A stretch of 64,000 bases of DNA from Diploscapter coronatus (Eukaryota; Nematoda; Chromadorea; Rhabditida; Rhabditidae): assembly GCA_964036155.1 (NCBI GenBank), contig OZ038423.1:49429249-49493248 (forward strand), in the 5' to 3' direction. The notes beneath the pieces are model-generated. The model ran no database searches and had not been told where the DNA came from. It was given only the letters and a program-made list of their open reading frames with translations. Of this stretch, positions 9,981 through 20,600 are shown piece by piece. Made by a program: the position numbers and the translations under genes. Position 1 is the first letter of the stretch. Each line of letters starts with the position of its first letter.

Positions 9981-12434
9981 TTAAAATTTTGAAGTAGCCG
10001 ACTTCTTGCAAATGTAAGCTCTCAAACTATACTCGCAGATAAATGAATTCCACTTGTAGTCGTATGACGGTCGACCAATGTATTTATCTGTATCCAAAGT
10101 ACCGCAGAACATACTGCTAGGTAAATCCGGCTCCCCATTAGCCCAATTGGTATACGTATCCATTGATGATTCATCAAGGAATACCTATGATAAAATGTTT
10201 TTATAAAACATTATGCCGAATAAATATGAAAATTCATATTGTCAGTAAAAATCAACTGTCTGGCGTTCTGAAACAAATAAATAGAAGTGAAACGTTTTAT
10301 AACGAAGGCTGTACTGATAAAATACATGTGTACATAACGTCTCTCCTTTGTAATAGTACACTTTTATTCGTAGTTACAGAATTCAGTACTTATGCTACAG
10401 AACGCCCAACACGATAAAAGTGAAAAAAAGTTGATATAAAATATTTCTTGAGTAAACCTTTCAATATCATTATTTAGAAACTAATAACTCACCCATTCAC
10501 CATCAACTTTCTGCAATCCAATCCAGCTCATTCCTTCAGAATATTGGGCGTTGCCGGTTTTTACTAGTTTACACAAAAAGTCATTCTCTTCTTGCGAATG
10601 TATGGACGCGAGATGACCGCCTTTTGAAACACAATCCGCTTCTGCGTCTTCGAAGTTCTTGTTATGGCCGACCTAAAATTATCATATTGCAGAATAAAAA
10701 ATTTGGTAGATCGAAGATATTGGAGAAAAATCTAATAATTCTAGACTAGGCATCTATTTTCAAATGCGATTTCCTATTATCTAAAACATAAAATAATAGT
10801 GCATAAAATTGCATCTCTGAAATTACAGAACAAAGAATACGGCCCCTATATTAGTCTCCAGTAGAGATACGAATTGGTGTTTTGGGAGTAAATTTTGTAC
10901 AGAAATGCCAAAAGTGTTGTGAATAAGATTTTTGTAAAGAAAAATGAAATTTTTTTAAAACAATCGCCGAAAATGAGCACGTTTTCGCAAACGAAATATC
11001 GCTTGTGCTCGAATGTTTTGGGCTGATTTTTTGCACAGAACCATTCCATCGGATGTATCGTCGAATAGAATTGGTCTATTTTAGACTTGTAGTTTGAAGG
11101 GCACTTCCTTCGCAAATTTTCTATTTCAAACTACCACGTTTCTCCCACAAACGCATTTTTGCAAGGAGGCGGAGCTTGGGGGCTCTATCCTATATTCCAT
11201 CACCCGACTCAACCCACACTATAATTTAATGATACCCTGTTTTTGGTGACGATGGATTCATCTCCTTATGGTGATCATCAGTCGATTTAAAAAAAAAAAA
11301 CGAATGCAAACAATATGAGAGGCTAGGGAGCAGCAGAATAGGTTGGATATGGTATCGGAATTATCAGAAGGGAACATAGATTTATCTGGAAGCCAGCCTA
11401 CCCAACCCCTGTACCCATTCCTAATAGGACCGCATGCATTTCTTTTTGTTGAAATCGGGCGATTAATACAAGGAGCCAAGAACAACATTAAAAACTACGT
11501 AATTTTTTAAATTTACTCACGAAGTAGCAAGATTCCGATGTTTGGAAGAATTTCCACCCATTGTCGCACTTCAGGTCAGGGGAAGAATTGTCAAGTTCGT
11601 GACGGAGTTTCAGATATTTCTCGAGTGTCGGAATGGCGGCTTTCCTCAAACCGCCTTTGAATCTCCTCATGATTTTTTCTCTATCAGTTCCATAATTTCT
11701 ACCGTCGGATTGCAGCGTGCGAATATCTGATTCAAAGGCTTGGACCTGCAAATTCAAAGCTAATTTCGAATTTCCGTGTCAGTTACAAGAGTGACAAAAG
11801 AAAACACAAAGAAAATTTTTAACTGGCACAAAATTTCGTTTTGACCCTATTTTTAACCAGGTCATTTGCAAAGGTAATGAAAAAATTTCATAAAATAGAA
11901 CTGAAAACCTACATCTTCTGTAACATCATCGCGAAGGAGCCGTTTCGTCCATTTATCCATTTTCTTCATATTTTCAAGAAAATTTGGATATTGAGATGCC
12001 TATGAGTTCTCAGGTTTTACAATATTCTTTTCCAAATTTACTATAGTTTGCTCGATTTGTTCAACATCAAGTTCAGCGTCAGGTCCAGCTTTTTTCTTCA
12101 GAGCACTAGTTATTATACTTTTTATTTTATTCATGCGTTGAGGTGGAGGACTAAGGAGGTTTTGTGAAATGTAAAATACCTGAAGAAAGAATTTAGCAAA
12201 GAATTTTTTTTTAATCTTTTACCCGTCTATGGAGAGCAAGATCAACCTGTTCTGCATTCTCAACCCCAGTATATTGATCAATAAATCCTGAAAAAAATCG
12301 TATTTGGAATTTTTAATAGGAAAAAGTTTAAGGCCACTACCGTTTATGATCTCTTCTAGCATTTCATTTTTACGATCGGCTGATGCAGAATGAAATTGAT
12401 ACAACAGAAAAATTAACGAAATTTTTAAGAACAT
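9981..12434 (-). CDS. secreted fusion protein: small secreted family domain plus C-type lectin domain
   Basis: Exons 12341-12434, 12223-12287, 12042-12179, 11913-11999, 11521-11745, 10493-10672 and 9981-10184 sum to 993 nt (330 residues), all in phase. Residues 1-20 are a signal peptide (MFLKISLIFLLYQFHSASA). Residues to about 185 are the small secreted family domain with the same intron positions as its relatives (YISQNLLSPPPQRM, WTKRLLRDDVTED). From LKCDNGWKFF onward is a C-type lectin domain: ESCYF, FEDAEADC, GGHLASIHSQEENDFLC, WIGLQ, YTNWANGEPD, FICEYSLRAYICKK. The Ca/sugar motif EPN reads EPD and WND reads WNS, so classical sugar binding is doubtful. An acceptor TTTCAG abuts the ATG (possible trans-splice site). 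The family-lectin join lies inside one continuous exon (11521-11745), so it is not a splice-model artefact. Confidence 0.82.
10673..11520 (-). other. 848-nt intron inside the lectin domain
   Basis: Much longer than the other introns of this gene. It carries a 10-base inverted repeat (GTAGTTTGAA at 11089-11098, its complement at 11125-11134) and several frames that look accidental. It may be a mobile-element insertion, but no ends were defined. Confidence 0.4.
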
Positions 12435-12609
12435 CTGAAAATCAAAGAAATAAATATAACAAAATAATATAAAGGGATAAAAACATTTTGAAAAACGACG
12501 AGACCGACCTCTATTGGCCATTTTCGCTTGGAATGTTAGTAACACGTTTACGATTTGAGTAAATGTAATCATTACTCAGAATTCGTAAAAAAAAATTGAA
12601 GTGAATCGG

Positions 12610-12617
12610 TTTTTATA
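12610..12617 (-). promoter_or_regulatory. TATA-like element upstream of the fusion lectin gene
   Basis: The minus strand reads TATAAAAA about 180 bases before the ATG at 12434. The extra distance fits a short 5' exon or outron ending at the acceptor next to the ATG. Confidence 0.3.
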
Positions 12618-13303
12618 CAGACGTATTCAACAGCTAGGAACGATAAAATAGCGCTTACTTCACAGAACTTCTAAAACGAAAAAATATGCTCTATCATACA
12701 AAACCTGCAAATATTATCCCATATTTTAGTAAAACGCCACATTTTGCTAACTTTTACAATACTAAAAGCAGGCGAAATAATAATTTCTAAAAGAGTTGAA
12801 ATTTTGCAACTCATAAGCTAATTTGAGGGTGCGTAGCGTTATCCAACAAAAATGAAAAATACATAATTAAAACAGTATTGAATGTAAAAGTCGAAATTGA
12901 CCTTGCATTAAGCAGCATATGAATGACAAGAGCAATCAGTATGGTGTTGAATGAAGAAAGTTACATTGATACTCCATTATCGAAGAGTATAGCAACAACG
13001 TTATTATAAACTAAGAATTTGAATGAGACCAGTCATCGACATCGACAATTTTCCTTGGTCACTTGGGTGTATCCAAAAATAGAAGTTTTTGATGATATTT
13101 TCATAGTCCCCGAGTTACCTTCTCTTCTCTTCTTTTTCAATAAAAACTAAAAAAATATCTTATTGTATAAAATGACACGAAATGCATGCGTTTATATGCT
13201 TTCCATAATTATGAGCATCGATGAATGTAAAATGCCTTGTAGCTACTCATTTTTTGTAAAGTTTAGTAATCTGTTGGATAACGCTCGCCCTCCGAAAAGT
13301 TTC
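12618..13303. other. intergenic sequence, no gene seen
   Basis: AT-rich, between divergently transcribed genes. No coding frame, RNA gene or repeat was recognised before the inverted repeat at 13304. Confidence 0.4.
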
Positions 13304-13420
13304 GGCAATTACCATATAACGAGATGACGAGATCTATAGTTAGAAATAGGGTAGAGAAGGAAAGTAGAGAGAAATAGTGTGGGAAAATAGATCTTGTCAT
13401 CTCGTCAAATAGCAGTTGCC
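13304..13420. repeat. imperfect inverted repeat (hairpin) upstream of psf-1
   Basis: The arm at 13319-13337 (ACGAGATGACGAGATCTAT) pairs with 13387-13405 with one mismatch. Pairing extends outward, less perfectly, to about 13304 and 13420. The loop is about 49 bases. It could be a small MITE or a foldback remnant; it lies about 100 bases upstream of the E2F-like site. Confidence 0.55.
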
Positions 13421-13514
13421 AACATTTGCCTATATGCCATATTCTAAATTTCGAATTACAAAACTCAAGTACGAACAAATGAGTAATGGAAGGGGCGGAA
13501 CTTTTCACTCTTCA

Positions 13515-13529
13515 TTTTTGGCGCGAAAA
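13515..13529 (+). promoter_or_regulatory. E2F-like site in the psf-1 promoter
   Basis: TTTTTGGCGCGAAAA matches the E2F consensus TTTSSCGC in both orientations and lies about 95 bases before the psf-1 start codon. GINS genes are S-phase genes and known E2F targets in animals, so G1/S control is a reasonable inference. Confidence 0.55.
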
Positions 13530-13624
13530 TGTCGTTCAAATGCGCCAGTGTAATTTCCGTTTTTCGTTCGATGTTCTCGCCTTTCTTTTTAATCTATTAT
13601 CAACTTATTGATTTTTTCCAGAAA

Positions 13625-14973
13625 ATGGACGCTCACGAAGGCATCGCGGATGCGGCGATTCGGCTCGTCCAGGAACTCAAACACAATCCCAACATCATTC
13701 CGCCCTACGATGTGGGTCAATGGAAAATTTATTCTTATCCTTGAGAAAAATTTTTGAGAAATGTATTTTTTTTTAATTTTTAATATCTCTTCTCAAACTT
13801 TGATTTCCACACGTTTTGAAAGGAATTCCTGGTTTTTAGAAATTATTCCAAATACTCGGGAAAATTTTGGGATAATTTTCAGGCGACTCTGATGCGCCAA
13901 TGCATCGACACGCTGAATCGGCTGTACGACCAGAATGCCCGATCTCTGTGAGTCTGACATTGTTCAGTAAAAACGAGAAGAGAGCCATTTCTTCAGAATG
14001 GACCCAACCGGCGATCCAACTATTAGTCCTGAGCAAATCACGACGCAACGCGAGCAGAGAACCGCTGCGATCATCTACATTTGGGTAAAAAAGAAAGTTT
14101 AAAAATATTTCAATATCGAACTTCTTCACAACTTGCAAAGTTAAAACTTCATCGAAATTTCATTCTTCGTTATTTGTTATCTTCAGCGCTGCACGACGGC
14201 GTACATCCACGAGCGTGCGTGTCGAATTCGTTCGCTACGTTGGCGATTCGGGGGAATTCTGCCCATTTCCATCAGGGTTGGGTTTATTTTTACTGTTATT
14301 TTTTAATCAAAGTTTTCCAGAACAACCTGTCGGAAGCGGAGATCGAGTTCTTCAACTCGTACAGCAGCGCGCTGGCGGACTTCCAGAGCAGTCTGGGCGA
14401 GTCGGGCGTCAATCTCATGGCCAATACCGAACCGCCCAAGCATCTTTTCGTTCAGGTATTCTCAGAAAGCCCTTTGAAATTTCGTATTGATGAAAATAAT
14501 CTGACTCGCAGTTTTTTCCCAATTTTGATAGCCTCAACTTTATCGAATTAAAACTCGAGAAAAGTTCGATATCTTTTTCAATGCTTGCTCAATTATTTTG
14601 TTCATGGCTTTTCTGGATAATTCGGCCTTCTAAAAATTAAAATAATTTTATTTTTATGATGACGACTCAAGATAATTTTCCAAAATAACCCGAAAAGTGC
14701 AGTCTTCATTTTCAGGTGCGAGTGAAAGAGGACTACGGCGAGTTCGAGACGAACGATGGCAACGTCGTCATTCTCAACAAAAATTCCCTCGTAAGTTTCC
14801 AGTCGAGTTTTCAAAATTTAGCATTTTCATTGAAACGCTGCGATTTGCACCTTCTTTCTGAAGGAAAGTATTGAATTTCAGGGAGTTTTTAGTTTTGTTT
14901 TCAGCACTCACTGCCTCGACAGGACTGCGAAATGCTCATTCGACGAGGAATTCTGGAAATCGCTAATCCATAA
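13625..14973 (+). CDS. psf-1: DNA replication complex GINS subunit PSF1
   Basis: Exons 13625-13711, 13883-13947, 13997-14084, 14187-14276, 14321-14455, 14716-14790 and 14905-14973 sum to 609 nt and give 202 residues, close to the usual PSF1 length of about 200. The helical A-domain is clear ([58 protein letters not shown]), and the C-terminal B-domain ends with the typical [18 protein letters not shown]1 is one of four GINS subunits, which join Cdc45 and MCM2-7 to form the CMG replicative helicase in the nucleus. The start was chosen because an acceptor (TTTTTTCCAG) ends four bases before it, consistent with spliced-leader trans-splicing, and because the first residues [18 protein letters not shown] fit the family. 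Codons are GC-rich compared with the secreted genes. Confidence 0.95.
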
Positions 14974-17647
14974 AAGGAAAAAATGCAGGATACGGTAGTT
15001 TTTTTTTTTTAATTCTAATTCTTTAAAAAAAAATGTTTGTAAAGACATGCTAAATTCTAAAAATCTCGAGGATTTGATCATTTCTTTAATTTTATAAATT
15101 TACCGAACACGTTATACAGATGAAATTTATTTTATCCATCTTCCAACTTTTCTTCCGGTTAAGTTATCTTTCGAAACTTTCAAATTCAGAATATCCAAAG
15201 GGTACAATTCTTCAGTCATGCTTTCATCTATCGCAATTCCATATCATATTTTCCTAAAGTTTCTGTGTTTCTGAGTGCCAATATGAGAATTTTTATATAA
15301 ATTTTTGAAAATCAAAAGATCGAAGATAGTAGTTTTTGACATGATCGAATTATGCAGCACACTTGAATAAGCACTGGCACTGGCATGATTCTTTTGTAGG
15401 ACTATTTGATATTGAGAGTAATACCGGTCTTGATCAGCTACTAAATACTTTTCATCGCTATTTTTGTTTCGAAAATTCCTATAACTTCTAGGTAGAAACT
15501 AGAGTTGTGAAATGTAAAGAAATTTAAAATTGAAATCTGAATTTAAAAATTTCCTTTCTTTCTCATCATCGCTAAAGATCAGGTAAAATTCGCATATCAG
15601 ATGGGCAAAAATTAGGTTCTCATTTTCTCCTTCCGTCATATTTCCTACCCGATTTATCCTTCCTCGGCGATATTATCCTGAAGATAGATAAAAGTAACGA
15701 TATAACTGCTGACACAAATCGATCGATACTAATGCGCAGTTTGGGTAGGGGAAATTGTTTCTCCTCTTTCTTTTCTTTCCTCTGTCCAATTGATAACGCA
15801 CGCACCCACGTATGCCTTTCCTTTGCATTGCATGACTGTCTATTTCTATAGAATCGATAGAATCACAGCTAATTTCTGCACTGTTTTCATCCCTTCTTCC
15901 CAATTCCCCCTCGTCGAAAGATTGAGAGTTAATCGCATCTCATTTTTCACTTTACATTTTTCCATTTTTTTCGTATCGTTCGTATTTTTGATGCGAGGAT
16001 TTGGCAAGAAAAATAGCCTTGATTATGAAACATTCGATATTTTGGAGGAAATATTGATTTTTGACATTTTGGTCTACTAATTTTATATTATCGAATTATG
16101 GTAGTTTTCCATGTTTTTTCTCATCTTTGAAAAATATTGATTCTTCACCATTTTTGGTCTTATTATTTGATCTTGTCGATCGATTTTCAATGTCTGGTTG
16201 AAACGCTTTTCACGAGAATTTCGTGGTTGTAGTTTTTGTGAGAAAGGCAATTTGACTCGGTCGCGAATGGGCGTATCTAGTATAAGAGAGATATCGCTTT
16301 TTCTCGGTCGTCTTTTCATTTTTCATCAGTTTCGTTCTAATTTTTTGCATAGTTGTCAGAAGTGGACGTCGGAGAGATTGACAGTGGCTATCGTTCATCC
16401 CTGTTAGCACTGCATGATTTGCTTTGGACGAATAGAAAATGATGACTAGAAACCGGAAATGATATGGTTTTTGCCGATTAATGATAATTTGATAAAGTTA
16501 TCGATTGGTTTAGGAGGCAAATCATCGTTCTGCTGCATGCTTATAGTTTATGTTGCTTTGAAGTTTTCCATAAACAGAATAACATCTGGTGGATTTTGAT
16601 TCAGTCTATGATTCCAATTTTTCAAGATTTTTTGTTGAAATGAACGATATTGATCAATGGAGAAAAATTGTTTGATTTTGGCTGGTTTTGGTATGAGTAA
16701 GTGAAAACGAGTGAGACAGCATTTTGTACATTCAAAGTGGTCGATATTGTGTTTTTTTTTCTGATTTTGCCCCATTCTCTGCAAAACATGTAGTGATTCA
16801 AAGTGGTGGTCGAATGTATCAACTCAGTCGAATCATGTATTTCCCTTTTATTCAACTTCAAATACCCTCAAACACTGATCTTTCTTATCAGTTCCCTTCA
16901 GCTTATCAACGAACTTATTTCGACTTGATTGACAGTTGAATTTTGTGCAGTTGTATCGAGCCTTGTTTGAATTTCGACTTTCATAATATCACCATTTTTA
17001 GAATTATTCTTTACAGTTGTAGAATTTTCAGGCTTACTCAAGTCTTCACTTTGCACTAAAATGTATTTTCTACTAGTATGTTTTGTGGAAAATTCTAAAT
17101 TTGGTAAATACAAATATATATTGAGAAAACTCCAATATAGTTATTTAATTCTCGTTAATTTGTTTGTTTTTATTACTTCATTTTTAGCCAGCTATAATTT
17201 TTCTCTAGCAGACCTTGTCTATGCATTGTCATTGTGGCATTTCACGTCACCATCTCCCCTTCCTGATGAATAATGGAATGGGCCCCTGCATCCTTTCCTA
17301 GTGCCCACAGCCAAACTGACTGGCCTCTTCCCTAACTTCTGACTGCATTCAGCCTGCTTCAATCCTTCAGCTTCATCCCATTCTCTTTCTTCTTCCTTTC
17401 TCGTCCCCCTTCCCTTTCAGCACTTTGGATTCATCCTTCAAGCATTCTTTCTTCGGTCTTTTTCACCACGTGTGATGCCCTCTTTTCCCTTGTTCTCGTT
17501 CAAGTTTCCCCATCAATTTTTGACAAATTTCATATGTTTTCGCGTTGTATTCGGAAATTCGGCAAATTTTATCGTCGAATTTATGAGGACCGACGACAAT
17601 AAAATCTCTTGATGATTACCCTCATATCTTGAGTTTCAGAAAGCAGA
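14974..17647. other. intergenic region and probable num-1 promoter
   Basis: About 2.7 kb with no convincing coding exon. The downstream part becomes pyrimidine-rich on the plus strand, like the num-1 introns, so non-coding 5' exons may be hidden here. An acceptor (TTTCAG) at 17634-17639 lies eight bases before the first num-1 ATG. Confidence 0.4.
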
Positions 17648-20600
17648 ATGCAGGCAGCTGGAAGTTCACTCCTTCGCACTTTGCATCGGATTTCGCGAAG
17701 GAAGAAGCGGAGAAGGGAATTGCCGAGTTTGGAGCAGACAGACAATGTCGCCATCGAAACTGCTAACATTGCCCCTTTCCATCCACCTAGGCACAGGTCG
17801 GTTGAAATATTTTTGATTTTTTCTTAAAATTTTGCCTTGAACAAAGTGGAATTATTAGTGTGAGCATTATCATATTCATCGAATGTTCGAAAATATCTCA
17901 TCATCTATCTAAACATCTTCATTTTCTACTATCTGAATGCTGCTCTCCTTGAACCTAAAATCTTAATTCTATCCTCCTTCTAATGACTGTTCAAAGTGAA
18001 ATTTATTAACTCGTCCACTTTCAACAGAATTTTAGTGGTCCTATCTTCTCCTTGTCTAAATTTGAAACTCCTACAAATATGAAGCTTCAATCTAGCAGAG
18101 CATTTCTAATAAGGTTAAATAAATTCGGCAATAGGAATGGGATTTGTGGATTTCTTCCTGCTCCATGCTTTAACTGGGCGTTCCCTTATTTGGCTCATTT
18201 CATTTCGGCATTTTAGGGCTGGAATGGAGGCGAATGTGTTTGTATTTTGCATTTCAGCTCACATTTCCTTACTCATTTCATCGTTTTTCTACAGCTATTA
18301 CTTTTAAATCAAGAGTAAGTACTTTTCTCTCAAAATACTAATGAGTTTCTTCTCAATATTAGATCTTTACATCCAAAATAAGTAAATGTAAGAGAAATTT
18401 AGTTTGGGAGAAAATTATTTGCGGTCATGTGTCTGCATTTTTCATTGCGGTCCTATTTTCCCTTCTCATTTCATCATTTTTCCTTCGATATTTTTCTTTT
18501 TCCATCAACTTTTCACATTTCATGTTTTCTACCTCAATTTTATGCTGACCTTCTTAGCGATCGATCGAACGCTTAGTCTTCCAGCCTTTAGTAGCGTTTA
18601 TGAGAGGAAAGAAATAGATCTTTTGCTAGTTGAATTGCCTCACATTTGACAGCGAGTTCATTCATTCATTTTTGATGCAAATATTTTGAGCACTAGGGGT
18701 AGTCAACTATTTTTGGTATCTAAAATCACTCTAGAAAAAGCCAAATTAAAAAAAAAAACACAAAATATCTTTAGATTCGGCTTCCTTTAAAAAATCATTA
18801 AAGATACGAAATAATGTCTATTGCAACGTTATTCCAATTATTTTTTCCTTAGCAAAGATCTTTGACCATGCACGATAAAATTTCATTCGATTTCCAGTAT
18901 TTGTAATTTTTCTCAAGTTTCAATTTCAATATCCGAAATTCTCTAATTTCTCATTTCTTGGCTCTATGCAAATTCTCCATCTTATGCAATCATCTCTGGT
19001 GAGTGATTGAATTATCTCTGGGTCACCCTCTCGTTCCCCTTGCAGAATTAGAGTTCGTTTGTCTCTGCTCAGTCCCAGTTCTCCCCTTGTCTGTGGTCCT
19101 AATTCTGCCAGCCTTTCCTCTAGGGGATTTTCCTCTACTTCTGTTCACTTTTCCTGCTTTGCTTCATTCCTTCATTCACTTAGTGCCACCAGCTTACTTG
19201 TTATTTTTTCTTGTTGCTTTTTCTTTCAAATATGTCCGATTTGTGCAGGGGTGTTTTCTTGGATTTTTGGCGAGTTCAGCCAGCTTTTTTGAAAATTTTC
19301 ACCATTTTGTTTTATTTACGATTTTTTTAAAGTCCACTCAGTATTGATAAAAGAACTAATGAAAAGATAAAAAAGTGGGTCCAATTTCTCAACTCCAATA
19401 CTTTTTGATGAACTTTTCATGAATTCCTTCATTATCAGTCAATAGTATCTTATAACCAAAATTGAGCTATCCAAAGTCTACTTTTTTCCTTCTATATTCT
19501 ATTTTTCCATTCAAATATTCTCGGTCTGCAAGAGCAGTTCCCTTCTTCCTTCATTTCCCCTTCCTTCTTTTTCCCTTCCTTTCTCATCTCTAGTCCTCAT
19601 ATTCTTATCCAGCCTTTCCTGATTCTGCCCCCTCGGGCTCTCATTAGTGTCCTTCTTTGTTGTTTTTTATCTTCCAGATTCAAATTCAAAACTAATTTAA
19701 TAATGAAATGTGCTATACAGCTAAGCCTCAATTGCAAAATATTTGTTATTTTAGGAGAAAATAGCACTAAACTAGGACATTAGAATTGTAGCCCGTGAAA
19801 AACTTGTACGTAGACGATGATTTTCTGATACGAGCTAAATTTTTACTGAAGTTAGTAGTTTAGGACCAATTTGTATTTTGAAAAAGTAGTCTGAAAAATA
19901 ACATTATCCTCATGAAATCTCAATATTTCTTGAAAAACCTCAACATAATTCAAATTGCGGTTTAGTTTTTCGAATATTTTCGAGCATATTCGTTTCTTCT
20001 TCGTGTCGCTTCGGAATTCATCAAAAATGCATGCGCGAATTCCTCTGAATCTGCATCAATTAACATCGAAATTTCAAGGATTCATGAATTTGGTTTAGTC
20101 CGATTTTATGTCCATTCCTGAAAATCTTGGTTTCGATTTATATTATGAACAATAATAATTTTCGAGACTTTATAACATAATTTTAGTCTATTTTAGGTCA
20201 TCTTCATAATGTTAAAATTGGAATTTTTATGAACAAAGAATTTCAGGGCAATTCAATGCATATTTTAGGCCTAAAATTTGTATTTATCCTTGTTCTTGAA
20301 AAATTCTTGGATTCTCAAGTAGTATATTCCCAGGAAGTTCTCGACAAAATTTTCTCGATTTTGCTTACTAAAATTGAAACCGATAAATACGATTTTTTCT
20401 CGAAATATTTCAACCGTTTTTGTAATCCTATTATTTTGCCGAGGATGAGAGATTTCATTTCAAAGCCTCCTTTTCCCCGCTCTTTCCGAGGGGACAAACT
20501 TTTAGTAATTGCATATCTTTTTCGTTTTCTGCCGCTTTTCGCTTTTTTCTTCTTTTTCTCTCTGACTTTTGCCTGCCATCTGTCCTGTTTCTCTGCGTTT

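Noticed and set aside
10846..11115. Minus-strand ORFs in the lectin-gene intron
   Set aside because: Low-complexity Phe/Lys-rich frames; including them would break the well-formed lectin domain.
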